Source: Pacificispira sp040217575 (GTDB taxonomy: Bacteria; Pseudomonadota; Alphaproteobacteria; UBA8366; Aestuariispiraceae). From it: a DNA stretch of 64,000 nt. The translations under genes were made by a program, and so were the position numbers. The stretch spans positions 372,001 through 436,000 of the forward strand of contig JAVJPW010000006.1 in NCBI GenBank assembly GCA_040217575.1, given 5' to 3'. Numbering within the stretch: position 1 is the first letter of the stretch; each line of letters opens with the position of its first letter. Below, piece after piece: positions 34,192 through 43,011 of this stretch. The notes under the pieces were generated by a model, which saw only the letters and a list, made by a program, of their open reading frames with translations, searched no databases and was not told where the DNA came from.

Positions 34192-35358
34192 TTACAAAAA
34201 CAGCGTAAGAACGCCGGTATAGGCATAGATGCGGTCGCGGCAGAACTCGCCGCCCGCGAAAAAACCGGTCAGCGGGAAGGCGCCGAAGGCCTCTTCGATC
34301 AGCTGCGTTTCCTTCGCCGGGTCGCTGAACTGGTTCGGTCCCCGCGCCGCACAGGATACATACACGCCACCGCGTACCGGGCGGTTTCCTACCCGGCGTT
34401 TCAGGTCCGCCAACATGCGTTTCATGTCGTCGACCGCCGTTGCCGGATCGCGCCGGCAGAACATGACCCGATCCCCGACCCGCAGGTTGGCCGCGATCGC
34501 CAGGGCGCCATGGTTCGGGTCGATGGCCAGAAGGTTGCGCACGGTATAGTCGCCGCTGTCCGACCCTTCGACCGGAAGTGCGGCAAAGATATATCCGGCG
34601 CACCGGTTCAGGTCCCGGGCAAGGACATCGCCGATATCTTCCTTGAAGACGTCCAATGCGGGTCTGCCATCCAATTCCAGGATCACCTGCTCCTCGCCCG
34701 ACGTTACCGTATGCAGCGCGCCAATCGGGCTGCAGCCCTGGCTCAATGCGGTCTGCACTTCCTGAAAGTAGGGGGATATCAGGACGCCGCTCAGACCCTG
34801 TCCGTCGGGGCCGTCCGAGACCTGTGTCGCCTGCCCCTGGGCTGCGCTCAACCCGCCGATCATGAAGGCATCGGTTTCCTGAACCAGATCGTCGATCAGC
34901 CCGTCGACCAGGTCGTTTCCGGGGTCGCCATGCGCCAGCAGGATGGACGGGCTGTTTTCCGCCAGCCAATCCGAATGCAGGTTGCTGACCCGGTCGGTTT
35001 CCCCCCGGACGCCGGAAAAACACCGGAAGCCGTCTTCGGCCAGCGGCAACAACAGAACCGAAATGCCCGGTTCGTTGAACCGTTCGGCCAGGGACCTGTC
35101 TTCGCCGGTCCCGATGATGCCGATGCCGATTGTGCCGACCCAGTGGGGAACACCGGTCGACTGCCGCAGCAGGATTTCAATGTCCGTCAGGTTTTCGGCG
35201 AACTGCGGTGCGACATAGACCAGGCCAAGGCGATGGTCCTGTTGGACGTCGCCCAATTGCCGCAGGGCGTCGCCAACCGCTTCCTGCCAGGTCGGGCCCG
35301 TGGCAAATGCGGATTTCATCGGCAAGGTCTGTGCGCTCAAGATCCGGTCACTCCGCAT
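34192..35358 (-). CDS. FIST domain sensory protein
   Basis: The 388-residue protein has a FIST_N segment (TWQEAVGDALRQLG.., RLGLVYVAPQFAENLTDIE, TGVPHWVGTIGIGI) followed by FIST_C with VRNLLAIDPNHGALAIAANL, VMFCRRDPATAVDDM and the late GGVYVSCAARG and ALTGFFAGGEF-like stretch. FIST domains bind small ligands, proposed to be amino acids, and usually feed into signalling proteins. No kinase or cyclase is fused or adjacent here. ATG 35358 overlaps the end of tesA by 11 bases; ATG 35319 is an alternative start. Likely cytoplasmic. Confidence 0.82.
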   Translation of the reverse strand: MRSDRILSAQTLPMKSAFATGPTWQEAVGDALRQLGDVQQDHRLGLVYVAPQFAENLTDIEILLRQSTGVPHWVGTIGIGIIGTGEDRSLAERFNEPGISVLLLPLAEDGFRCFSGVRGETDRVSNLHSDWLAENSPSILLAHGDPGNDLVDGLIDDLVQETDAFMIGGLSAAQGQATQVSDGPDGQGLSGVLISPYFQEVQTALSQGCSPIGALHTVTSGEEQVILELDGRPALDVFKEDIGDVLARDLNRCAGYIFAALPVEGSDSGDYTVRNLLAIDPNHGALAIAANLRVGDRVMFCRRDPATAVDDMKRMLADLKRRVGNRPVRGGVYVSCAARGPNQFSDPAKETQLIEEAFGAFPLTGFFAGGEFCRDRIYAYTGVLTLFL

Positions 35359-35965
35359 CCAGGGAACGGATCGCTTCGACCACGGTCGGCAGGATCCGGT
35401 CGACGATGACATCGACGCCATCGGCATTCGGGTGCATGCCGTCGGACTGGTTCAGGTGCATTTCCGCCGCGACGCCGTCCAGGAAGAAGGGATAGAAAAA
35501 GACATCGAATTCCGCTGCCAGCCGCGGATACACTGCATTGAAGGCTTCCGAATAATCCCGCCCCAGATTCGGCGGCGCCATCATGCCGGCCAGGATGACA
35601 GGAAGGTTTTCGTCCCGTGCGCGTTCCAGAATGGCGCGCAGGTTCGCTTCGGTATCTTCGGGCGGCAGTCCGCGCAGACCGTCATTCGCGCCCAGTTCGA
35701 CCAGCATCAGGTCCGGATTGTCGGCGAACAGCCAGTCCAGTCGGCTCAGTCCGCCGCGGCTTGTGTCGCCGGACACTCCGCCGTTGATGACCATCGCGTC
35801 AAACCCTTCTTCCACCAGCCGCTGCTGCAGGACAAAGGGGAAGCTGTCTTGCGCATCCAGCCCGTAACCGGCGACCAGACTGTCGCCCAGGGCCAGAAGT
35901 TTGATCTCCGCCGACGCGGCGTGGGATGCCGTCAGGCTGGCGAAAAGGGCCATAAACAGGCCCAT
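35348..35965 (-). CDS. tesA: GDSL-family arylesterase/lysophospholipase TesA
   Basis: A signal peptide (MGLFMALFASLTASHAASA) leads to a GDSL hydrolase with all four blocks: block I ALGDSLVAGYGL with the catalytic serine, block II glycine in NGGVSGDTSRGGLSRL, block III ELGANDGLRGL and block V DGMHPNADG with the Asp-His pair. It is periplasmic and hydrolyses acyl esters, thioesters and lysophospholipids. ATG 35965 places the signal at the N-terminus; an upstream ATG at 36052 would overlap the divergent ABC start codon. It is divergent from the ABC transporter genes, the same grouping as tesA-ybbA-ybbP in E. coli. Confidence 0.9.
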   Translation of the reverse strand: MGLFMALFASLTASHAASAEIKLLALGDSLVAGYGLDAQDSFPFVLQQRLVEEGFDAMVINGGVSGDTSRGGLSRLDWLFADNPDLMLVELGANDGLRGLPPEDTEANLRAILERARDENLPVILAGMMAPPNLGRDYSEAFNAVYPRLAAEFDVFFYPFFLDGVAAEMHLNQSDGMHPNADGVDVIVDRILPTVVEAIRSLDAE

Positions 35966-36050
35966 GCCATTGATCCAGCGACGGAAAGGGCCATATACCG
36001 TCCCATTCGTGCCGCCGATGCTGCACTGCACTCGTTTCAATAGGGTCCGC

Positions 36051-36812
36051 ATGAAATCAAGCAATTCCAACGTCGTGGTCAAACCTGCGCAACCGTCCGA
36101 AAAACCCAACACAGATCCGGCTGCGGAAATGGTCGCGTTGAAAGACGTTCACCTTACACTTGGGTCTTTGGCGGGTGAGGTCAATATTCTGCGCGGGATC
36201 GATTTGTCCGTCGGCGCGGGTGAGACGGTAAGCATCGTCGGTCCGTCAGGGTCGGGCAAGACATCGATGATCATGATCATTGCCGGTCTTGAACGCGCGA
36301 CATCTGGCGACGTGACCGTCGGCGGCAGGATCTATCGCGGGATGTCCGAAGACGATTTGGCACTGTTCCGGCGCGACAATCTGGGCATCGTCTTTCAGAA
36401 TTTTCATCTGGTGCCGACCATGACGGCGCTTGAAAATGTGGCGATCCCGATGGAACTGGCCGGGCGCGACGACGCACAGGAAGAAGCCGCGGCGGTTCTG
36501 GGCCGTGTGGGGTTGAGCGAGCGGCTGACCCATTATCCGGGACAGCTGTCCGGCGGTGAACAGCAGCGCGTCGCGCTGGCGCGCGCATTCGCGGGTACGC
36601 CGAAACTGATCCTGGCGGATGAGCCGACGGGGAATCTGGATGCGGAAACGGGTGCCCAGATCATCGACCTTATGTTCTCGCTTGCGCGGGATTCCGGCAC
36701 GACGCTTTTGCTGATCACCCACGACCCCGACCTGGCGCAGGCCTGTTCCAGGACGGTTGTGATGCGCGACGGACAACTGGTGGAAGACCGCCAGGCCCAG
36801 GCGGCAGAGTAG
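36051..36812 (+). CDS. ybbA: ABC transporter ATP-binding protein, YbbA/LolD-like
   Basis: Residues 28 onward form an ATPase of the MacB/LolD/YbbA type: Walker A GPSGSGKTSMI, Q-loop GIVFQNFHLVP, signature LSGGEQQRVALARA, Walker B LILADEPTGNLD and the histidine switch LLLITHDPDLA. A 25-residue serine/proline-rich N-terminus precedes it. AGGG lies eight bases before ATG 36051. With the permease next door it should form an exporter or extractor acting on envelope lipids, matching the neighbouring TesA. Precise substrate unproven. Confidence 0.92.
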   Translation: MKSSNSNVVVKPAQPSEKPNTDPAAEMVALKDVHLTLGSLAGEVNILRGIDLSVGAGETVSIVGPSGSGKTSMIMIIAGLERATSGDVTVGGRIYRGMSEDDLALFRRDNLGIVFQNFHLVPTMTALENVAIPMELAGRDDAQEEAAAVLGRVGLSERLTHYPGQLSGGEQQRVALARAFAGTPKLILADEPTGNLDAETGAQIIDLMFSLARDSGTTLLLITHDPDLAQACSRTVVMRDGQLVEDRQAQAAE

Positions 36813-36822
36813 ATCCCACGAC

Positions 36823-39342
36823 ATGCTTGCACTGAAACTGGCTTTACGGGAAATGCGCGGCGGCCTGAAAGGGTTTCGCGTGTTTCTGGCGTGTCTTGCG
36901 CTGGGCGTCGCGGCCATTGCGGGCGTCGGGTCGCTGTCGCAGGCGCTTCAGGCGGGTCTTGCGGCCGACGGGCGTGTCCTCTTGGGCGGGGATGTCGACA
37001 TCCGGCGCACCCACCAGCCCGCCGATGAAGACCATCTGGTCTGGCTGAACGAAAACGCGGCCATTGTTTCGCAGCTGGTGCGCATGCGCGCCATGGCAAT
37101 CCGCGAAGACGGGGAAGCGCGCCGCCTGATCGAACTGAAGGCGATCGACGATTTCTACCCGCTTTACGGGGCGCTGGAACTGTCCGAAGGGGTTGGCCGC
37201 GACGATCTTGAAATGCGCAACGGTGTCTGGGGCGTTATCGCGGCGCCACAGCTGGCCGAACGCCTGTCGCTGGACATCGGGGACCGCATCACCATCGGGG
37301 AAGCGACGTTCGAGTTTCGTGGCACCTATCTGTCAGAACCGGATGTGGGGACCCAGGCGTTCAATCTGGGGCCGCGCGTCTTTATCGCGCGCGATGCGCT
37401 GGCGGCGACGGAACTGGAACAGCCCGGAAGTCTTGTCCGCTATCACTATCGGATCCGACTTGCGGACGACGCGGATATTTCTGCCTGGGTAGAAGATCTC
37501 AATCAGACATTTCCGGATGCCGGATGGCGGGTGCGCGCTCTGGACAATGCCGCGCCGAACATCCAGCGCTTCGTGCTTCGGGTCGCGCTGTTCCTGACGC
37601 TGGTCGGGCTGACCGCGCTGCTGGTCGGCGGAGTCGGGGTCGGGAATGCGGTGAACGCCTTCCTGCGCAGCCGGACCGCGACCATCGCCACCCTGAAATG
37701 CCTGGGCGCGCCGTCCTCCACGATCTTTTCCGTCTATCTGATTCAGGTGGGCATCCTGTCGCTGGTCGGGATCGCGATTGGTCTTGTCATCGGTGGGCTG
37801 GGCCCGGCGCTGGCCGTGCCGTTCCTGGCGGACAAACTTCCGGTCGAGGCACGGATGGGAATTTTCCCGGCGCCCCTTTTCCTGGCCGCGGGATTCGGTC
37901 TTCTGGTGACGCTTGTCTTCACGCTTTGGCCGTTGGCCCGGGCGAGTTCGGTTCCTGCCGCAACCCTGTTCCGTGACATTTTGGATCCCAAGACGGTGCG
38001 CCCCGGCGCAAAAATGATGGTGGCGCTGGGGCTTTCCGCCGCCGCGCTTCTGGCGCTTGCGGTCGGAACCGCGGATCAGCCGTGGGTCGCCGCGATTTTC
38101 ATCGTATCGGCCATCGGTGCGCTGATCGCGTTCCGCGGGGCGGCAACGCTTGCCATGGCGGCGGCAAGGCGCATGCCGCGACCGAAGGATTCGCGCCTTG
38201 TCCTGGCGCTTGCCAACCTGTACCGGCCGGGCGCACCGACCGGCAGCATCATCGTCTCTCTCGGGCTTGGGCTGACGGTGCTGATCACCGTCACAATGTT
38301 GGAAGGGAACTTGTCGCGTCAGGTGTCCGAAACCTTCCGCGGGGAGGCACCGGGATATTACTTCATCGATATCCAACCGGATCAGATCGACGGTTTCCGC
38401 CAGGCCCTGGACGGGTTTGACGGGTTGGACCGGTATGAGACCGTGCCGATGCTGCGCGGGCGAATCGTCGCGCTGGACGGCGTCCCGGTGGAAGAAATCG
38501 AACCCCATCCGGATGTCGCCTGGATGCTGCGCGGCGATCGGGGCATTACGTGGTCTGCCGCTCCGCCCAGCCGCGGCAGCGAAATCGTGGAAGGGGACTG
38601 GTGGCCGGCGGATTATTCGGACATGTCCCGCACACTGGTCAGTTTCGATGCCGAAGCCGGCATGCATTTCGGGCTTGAGGTCGGTGACACGATCACCGTC
38701 AACGTTCTGGGCCGCGAACTGGTGGCGGAAATCGCGAATTTCCGGGAAATCGATTGGACGTCGCTCGGGATCAATTTCATCATGGTCTTCTCCCCGGGTC
38801 TGATCCAGTCGGCGCCGCAATCCTATCTGGCAACCGCCTATCTGGACCCGGATCGCGAGGTCGCACTGGAACGCGCGGTCACGGACCTTTACCCCAATGT
38901 TTCCGCCATCCGTGTTAAGGAAATCCTGGAAAACGTGGATCGCATCCTTCAGGACCTGAGCACCGCGGTCACCGCCATTGCCGCCATTGCCATCCTGGCC
39001 GGCGTTCTGGTGCTCGCCGGGGCGGTCGCCGCGGGGCATGCGCGCCGGATCTATGAAAGTGTTGTGCTGAAGGTTTTGGGCGCGACACGGCGCGACATCC
39101 TGATTGCCTATGTCGTCGAATTTTCCATCCTGGGCCTGATTACGGCCGTGATTGCGGGTGTTCTGGGCAGCATCGCCGCCTTTGTGGTGATCGAAGAAGT
39201 GATGCAGGCAGACTGGATTTTCATTCCCGAAGCCGCGGCCCTTACCATCGCGGTCGCGCTGTTGGCGACCGTGTCGCTGGGGTTTGCCGGGACCTGGGTT
39301 GCGCTGGGCAGGAAGGCGGCACCGCTGTTGCGCAACGAATAG
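36823..39342 (+). CDS. ybbP: ABC transporter permease with FtsX domains, YbbP-like
   Basis: This 839-residue permease has an N-terminal helix (KGFRVFLACLALGVAAIAGVGSL), a large periplasmic MacB-like domain, three helices with VGLTALLVGGVGVGNAVNAF and LVGIAIGLVIGGLGPALAV, a central set of helices, a second periplasmic domain, and a final FtsX unit (AAIAILAGVLVLAGAVAAGHARRIYESVVLKVLGATR.. to the last helix). That ten-helix-like layout and length match E. coli YbbP (804). It starts 11 bases after the ATPase gene. The pair probably moves or extracts lipophilic compounds with TesA. Confidence 0.9.
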   Translation: MLALKLALREMRGGLKGFRVFLACLALGVAAIAGVGSLSQALQAGLAADGRVLLGGDVDIRRTHQPADEDHLVWLNENAAIVSQLVRMRAMAIREDGEARRLIELKAIDDFYPLYGALELSEGVGRDDLEMRNGVWGVIAAPQLAERLSLDIGDRITIGEATFEFRGTYLSEPDVGTQAFNLGPRVFIARDALAATELEQPGSLVRYHYRIRLADDADISAWVEDLNQTFPDAGWRVRALDNAAPNIQRFVLRVALFLTLVGLTALLVGGVGVGNAVNAFLRSRTATIATLKCLGAPSSTIFSVYLIQVGILSLVGIAIGLVIGGLGPALAVPFLADKLPVEARMGIFPAPLFLAAGFGLLVTLVFTLWPLARASSVPAATLFRDILDPKTVRPGAKMMVALGLSAAALLALAVGTADQPWVAAIFIVSAIGALIAFRGAATLAMAAARRMPRPKDSRLVLALANLYRPGAPTGSIIVSLGLGLTVLITVTMLEGNLSRQVSETFRGEAPGYYFIDIQPDQIDGFRQALDGFDGLDRYETVPMLRGRIVALDGVPVEEIEPHPDVAWMLRGDRGITWSAAPPSRGSEIVEGDWWPADYSDMSRTLVSFDAEAGMHFGLEVGDTITVNVLGRELVAEIANFREIDWTSLGINFIMVFSPGLIQSAPQSYLATAYLDPDREVALERAVTDLYPNVSAIRVKEILENVDRILQDLSTAVTAIAAIAILAGVLVLAGAVAAGHARRIYESVVLKVLGATRRDILIAYVVEFSILGLITAVIAGVLGSIAAFVVIEEVMQADWIFIPEAAALTIAVALLATVSLGFAGTWVALGRKAAPLLRNE

Positions 39343-39489
39343 AGGCACTGTCATCCAGATCGTTGTGGTTTCGATCGGGCTCCAGTTGAAAATGCCCCGA
39401 ATTGTGACAATATACTGCCCGAAACCGCAGGGTCCGGCCCCGCCGGACATATGCGGGTGGAATTAACAATCGAAAGGGGCAAATGAGCT

Positions 39490-40218
39490 ATGGCTCTTAA
39501 TCCGAATCGCTATGCGGCGACGGCCGGCACGGTAAGCCAGGAGGAAATCGACTCCGGTCTGCGGTCGTACATGCTGCGCGTCTATAACTATATGGCGCTG
39601 GGCGTGGCGCTGACCGGCGGTCTGGTCTTCGCCATGGCGAACGATATCACGCTGTTGCAGGCGGCGTTCGACGCAAAATGGATCATTTTCATCGCGCTGA
39701 TCGGCATGGGTTTCTTCTCCCACAAGATCATCACGATGCGGTCCACGGTCGCGGCACACGTGTTCTACTGGGCATACTGTGCTCTTTGGGGCGTGTTGAT
39801 TGCGCCGATGGTCGCCGGCTTCCTGCAACAGGATCCCGCCCTGGTGGCTCGTGCGTTCTTTATCACGACCGGCATGTTCGCGGGTATCAGCCTGTTCGGT
39901 TATACGACGAAAAAGAACCTGAGCGCGTTCGCAACCTTCTTCATGATGGCGTCGATCGGCTTGCTGATCGCCATCTTGGTGAACGTGTTCTTCCTTCAGT
40001 CGACGATGTTCAGCCTGGTGACGTCCGGCGCGGTGGTCCTGCTGTTCGCGGGTATCACGGCCTGGGAAACCCAGATGATCAAGAACATGTACATGGAAAA
40101 TCTGGGTGACTCGCAAATCACGAAGTATGCGCTTTTCGGTGCGTTGATGCTCTATGGCAGCTTTGTGACGATGTTCATCCACATCCTGAACATTCTGGCG
40201 ATCCTGCGCGGCGAATAA
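39490..40218 (+). CDS. Bax inhibitor-1 (BI-1/YccA) family membrane protein
   Basis: The 242-residue protein begins with a soluble segment ending in LRSYMLRVYNYMALGVALTGG and has seven membrane helices, including FIALIGMGFFSHK, HVFYWAYCALWGVLIAPMV and ALMLYGSFVTMFIHILNILAIL. The conserved WETQMIK region close to the C-terminus is the BI-1 aspartate/glutamate-type pH-sensing site. Bacterial BI-1 proteins are calcium-leak channels or FtsH modulators (YccA). A possible promoter (TTGAAA at 39386, TATACT at 39411, 19-base spacing) lies upstream. A strong terminator follows. Confidence 0.92.
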   Translation: MALNPNRYAATAGTVSQEEIDSGLRSYMLRVYNYMALGVALTGGLVFAMANDITLLQAAFDAKWIIFIALIGMGFFSHKIITMRSTVAAHVFYWAYCALWGVLIAPMVAGFLQQDPALVARAFFITTGMFAGISLFGYTTKKNLSAFATFFMMASIGLLIAILVNVFFLQSTMFSLVTSGAVVLLFAGITAWETQMIKNMYMENLGDSQITKYALFGALMLYGSFVTMFIHILNILAILRGE

Positions 40219-40248
40219 GCCCGCTCCTGCCAGGACAAAGGTCTGGGA

Positions 40249-40282
40249 AACGCCCGGCGGTTTTCGCCGGGCGTTTTCTTTT
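40249..40282 (+). terminator. Rho-independent terminator of the BI-1 gene
   Basis: AACGCCCGGCG (40249-40259) pairs perfectly with CGCCGGGCGTT (40265-40275), with a five-base loop and a following TTCTTTT. It begins 31 bases after the BI-1 stop. The cupin gene on the other strand ends nine bases further on, so it may also block readthrough from that side. Confidence 0.9.
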
Positions 40283-40290
40283 GCGCGACA

Positions 40291-40701
40291 TCAGGCAGGT
40301 GGCGCGGACGCGTGTTCGGTTCCTTCGCCCGGTGTGACGAACAGGGCGCTTGTCGGCACGGATGTGTTCGCGGTGTGCCAAGCGCCCATCGGGATGACGA
40401 CATAGTCGCCGGGTTCATTCAGCGTGACGGAAACAGTGTCCGCACCGACGACATACACGAACTCCACGCAGCCCGACATCAGGACGATTGTCTCGTCCCC
40501 TTTGGGATGCATCTCCCACATTCCCCAGTCACTTTCGAACGAATATTGGGAAATAAGCGCGTGCCCCCGAAACCCGCCGAAGTCCGCATCCAGTGCCTGA
40601 TAGAAGTCGGACTTCGTCGCGTCCCGGCGTTCGGTCGTCATGTCCGGCTTCAAAACGACCGGTGTGGTTTTCAGGTGGTGCGGGCCATTGCCGTCGGGCA
40701 T
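40291..40701 (-). CDS. Cupin domain protein
   Basis: The 136-residue single-domain cupin carries motif 1 around EMHPKGDETIVLMSGCVEFV and motif 2 EPGDYVVIPMGAWHTANTS with the final metal-binding histidine. The first-motif histidine lies in MHPKGDE. The start ATG shares its A with the TGA of the SDR gene (TGATG at 40699-40703), so the two are translationally coupled. No substrate can be assigned; cupins next to dehydrogenases often act on sugars or keto acids. Confidence 0.82.
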   Translation of the reverse strand: MPDGNGPHHLKTTPVVLKPDMTTERRDATKSDFYQALDADFGGFRGHALISQYSFESDWGMWEMHPKGDETIVLMSGCVEFVYVVGADTVSVTLNEPGDYVVIPMGAWHTANTSVPTSALFVTPGEGTEHASAPPA

Positions 40702-41447
40702 CAGATGCAGCGTCCCCCATCCACTTCCATGCAGACGCCGGTAACCAGCGACGCATCGTCGGAACACAGATAGACGGCAGCACCGGCAATATCGTCTGCC
40801 GTGGACAATCGGCCCAGCGGCACCGATGCCTTGAACTGGGCGCGTTTCTCAGGCGTGTCTTCCCCCATGAAGCGGGTCAGAAGCGGCGTTTCCCCGGCGA
40901 CCGGATTGATTGCGTTGACGCGGATCTGTTCGGGCGCGAGTTCGATCGCCATGGACCGGGTTACCCCGATCGCCGCGGCCTTGGAACTGTTGTACCAGAC
41001 CAGGCCGGGGCGCGGTCGGACGCCGGCGGTCGATGCGATGTTCAGGAACTGTCCGCCACCCTGGGCACGAAAGACCGGCAGTGCTGCCTGTGCGGACAAG
41101 TACAGCGCCTTTACATTGACCGCGAAAATCCTGTCGTATTCGTCTTCCGCAACTTCCAGCATCGGCCTGTTCAGATGGGTGTAACCGGCGTTGTTGACCA
41201 CGATGTCCAGACGCCCGAACTTGTCGCATGCTGTTGCAACGGCGGCATTCCAGTCGTCCGCGCTGGTGACGTCGCAACGCACGAAATGCGCCGCATCACC
41301 GATATCCGCGGCGATGGCCCTGCCGGCATCTTCGGTTATGTCCGCGACGATGACTTTCGCACCTTCCGCCGCGAAGCGTCTTGCCATTCCGGCGCCGAAA
41401 CCCGACGCCGCGCCGGTTACGATGGCAACCTTGTTCTTTAACCTCAT
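40701..41447 (-). CDS. Short-chain dehydrogenase/reductase (SDR)
   Basis: This classical SDR of 248 residues has the TGAASGFGAGMARRFA nucleotide-binding loop, the aspartate after VIVADI selecting NAD(H), DIVVNNAGYTH (NNAG motif), catalytic Ser in NIASTAGV and the YNSSK active site. ETPLLTRFM and the C-terminal TGVCMEVDGGRC are also typical. It resembles glucose 1-dehydrogenase/3-oxoacyl-ACP reductase-like catabolic SDRs. It forms a two-gene operon with the cupin. The actual substrate is not deducible. Confidence 0.9.
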   Translation of the reverse strand: MRLKNKVAIVTGAASGFGAGMARRFAAEGAKVIVADITEDAGRAIAADIGDAAHFVRCDVTSADDWNAAVATACDKFGRLDIVVNNAGYTHLNRPMLEVAEDEYDRIFAVNVKALYLSAQAALPVFRAQGGGQFLNIASTAGVRPRPGLVWYNSSKAAAIGVTRSMAIELAPEQIRVNAINPVAGETPLLTRFMGEDTPEKRAQFKASVPLGRLSTADDIAGAAVYLCSDDASLVTGVCMEVDGGRCI

Positions 41448-41516
41448 TTACCCTCCCCTTTTATCCTGGGTTTGTGCATACCCGATTGCTGCAGGACATC
41501 TTTGCATTTTGCAAAA

Positions 41517-41532
41517 TTGGCCCGGTCGGTGC
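41517..41532 (+). promoter_or_regulatory. Possible sigma-54 promoter of the response-regulator gene
   Basis: TTGG at 41517-41520 and GC at 41531-41532 obey the obligatory GG-N10-GC spacing of -24/-12 promoters, with TTGGC and TGCT matching consensus ends. It lies about 110 bases upstream of a sigma-54 activator gene. In GC-rich DNA such matches arise by chance, so confidence is limited. Confidence 0.4.
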
Positions 41533-41643
41533 TATTCTGACCCTGCGAACGATCAAATCGCAAGCCGGTAAGGATGGCCGACTGGCTGGGGCGTAACCGG
41601 ACAGTCGGCGTTCGGGATTTCCTGGCGGCAGGGTGGGAATTGA

Positions 41644-43011
41644 ATGCTTGAGAACAAAAAGGTTCTCTTGGTCGAAGATGACGACCGTCTGGCCATGTTG
41701 TATCACGAACAACTGGGCGAATGCGGCGTGCGTGCCTATCGCGTCGCGGAAGGTGAACTGGCATTGCAGGCACACCGGGAGTTCCAGCCGGACCTGATCC
41801 TGCTTGATATCCAACTTCCGGGGATCGACGGGTTTGAGGTGTTGCGCCGGCTGAAAGCGGCGAATATCGCCACACCTGTGGTGTCGATTACCGCACATGG
41901 GTCGATCAATTGGGCGGTGGAGGCGATGCGCCTTGGCGCCTATGACTTCCTCGTCAAACCGTTTTCCGCGCAACGGTTGGCCGTCACGGTCAAGAACGCG
42001 ATTGACCGGGCCGAACTGGCGACAATCGTCAAGACGGTCAGCGAACCGATCAAAGGCGGGTATCGCGGGTTCGTTGGCGAATCCGCGCCAATGCAGGCCA
42101 TCTATCGAACCATCGCGGCTGCGTCGGTTTCCAAGGCCAGTATCTTCATCACGGGCGAATCCGGTACCGGCAAGGAGCTTTGCGCCCATGCAATCCATGC
42201 GGAAAGTCCGCGCCGGGACGGGCCGTTTCTGGCCATCAATTGCGGCGCCATCCCGCGTGAGCTTATGGAATCCGAGATTTTCGGCCACAAGAAGGGGGCT
42301 TTTACCGGTGCTGGCCAGGACCGGCAGGGCGCTGCGGAACTCGCGAACCACGGTACGTTGTTCCTGGATGAAATCGGCGAAATGGACCCAGACCTGCAGA
42401 CCAAGCTTCTGCGGTTCGTGCAGACTGGGACCTATACCCGCATCGGTGAGACGAAGACGCGAACGTCGGACATCCGTTACATTTGTGCCACCAATCGCGA
42501 CCCGGCGGAGGCGTTGCAATCCGGCGCGCTGCGGGAAGACCTTTTCTACCGGTTGAACGTTATCCCGATCCGGATGCCGTCCCTTCGCGCCAGGCCGGAA
42601 GATATCGCGCCGCTGGCGAACGCCTTCCTGCATCGCATCGCGCGGGAAGAAGGCAAGGATTTCGACACATTTTCCCCCGCTGCGCTTGCGCGCCTGGAAC
42701 AGTATGACTGGCCCGGGAACGTTCGGGAACTGGAAAACGTCATTCGGAATGTCGTCGTCTTGCATACCGGTTCGACGGTCGACACCGATATGGTTGAACA
42801 GGCGCTGGGTGGCGGACATTCAAACCCGTCCATTGATCCCGCCCCGGCCGGCGAGACATCGGCGAACCCGGTGCAAGTACGACCGCTTTCCGATGTGATC
42901 GACGAGACGATCCGCAGTGCGATCGCCGCCAACGGCGGAAGCATACCAAAGGCCGCCGCGGCTCTTCAGGTCGCACCCAGCACCATTTATCGGAAACTTG
43001 GAAAGCCCTAG
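41644..43011 (+). CDS. Sigma-54-dependent response regulator (NtrC/LuxO type)
   Basis: The 455-residue protein has a receiver domain (acidic pocket EDDD at 11-14, phospho-acceptor Asp55, lysine in LVKPF at 105), an AAA+ domain with Walker A GESGTGKE (171-178), the sigma-54-contacting loop GAFTGA (218-223) and Walker B TLFLDEIGE, and a Fis-like HTH at the C-terminus (IPKAAAALQVAPSTIYRKL). It hydrolyses ATP to open sigma-54 promoters. It is encoded tail-to-tail with a histidine kinase gene, overlapping by four bases, so that kinase is the likely partner. Confidence 0.93.
   Translation: MLENKKVLLVEDDDRLAMLYHEQLGECGVRAYRVAEGELALQAHREFQPDLILLDIQLPGIDGFEVLRRLKAANIATPVVSITAHGSINWAVEAMRLGAYDFLVKPFSAQRLAVTVKNAIDRAELATIVKTVSEPIKGGYRGFVGESAPMQAIYRTIAAASVSKASIFITGESGTGKELCAHAIHAESPRRDGPFLAINCGAIPRELMESEIFGHKKGAFTGAGQDRQGAAELANHGTLFLDEIGEMDPDLQTKLLRFVQTGTYTRIGETKTRTSDIRYICATNRDPAEALQSGALREDLFYRLNVIPIRMPSLRARPEDIAPLANAFLHRIAREEGKDFDTFSPAALARLEQYDWPGNVRELENVIRNVVVLHTGSTVDTDMVEQALGGGHSNPSIDPAPAGETSANPVQVRPLSDVIDETIRSAIAANGGSIPKAAAALQVAPSTIYRKLGKP

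Noticed and set aside
33859..35409. A 516-codon plus-strand frame opposite the AKR and FIST genes
   Set aside because: The minus-strand proteins carry full family motifs; the plus frame is low-complexity antisense.
37333..39450. A 705-codon open frame on the minus strand opposite the ABC permease
   Set aside because: It is rich in Arg, Gln, His and Asp with no domain, typical of antisense frames in GC-rich genes; the plus-strand permease is unambiguous.
41461..42819. A 452-codon minus-strand frame opposite the sigma-54 regulator
   Set aside because: The regulator has intact receiver, AAA+ and HTH motifs on the plus strand, and the opposing frame has none.
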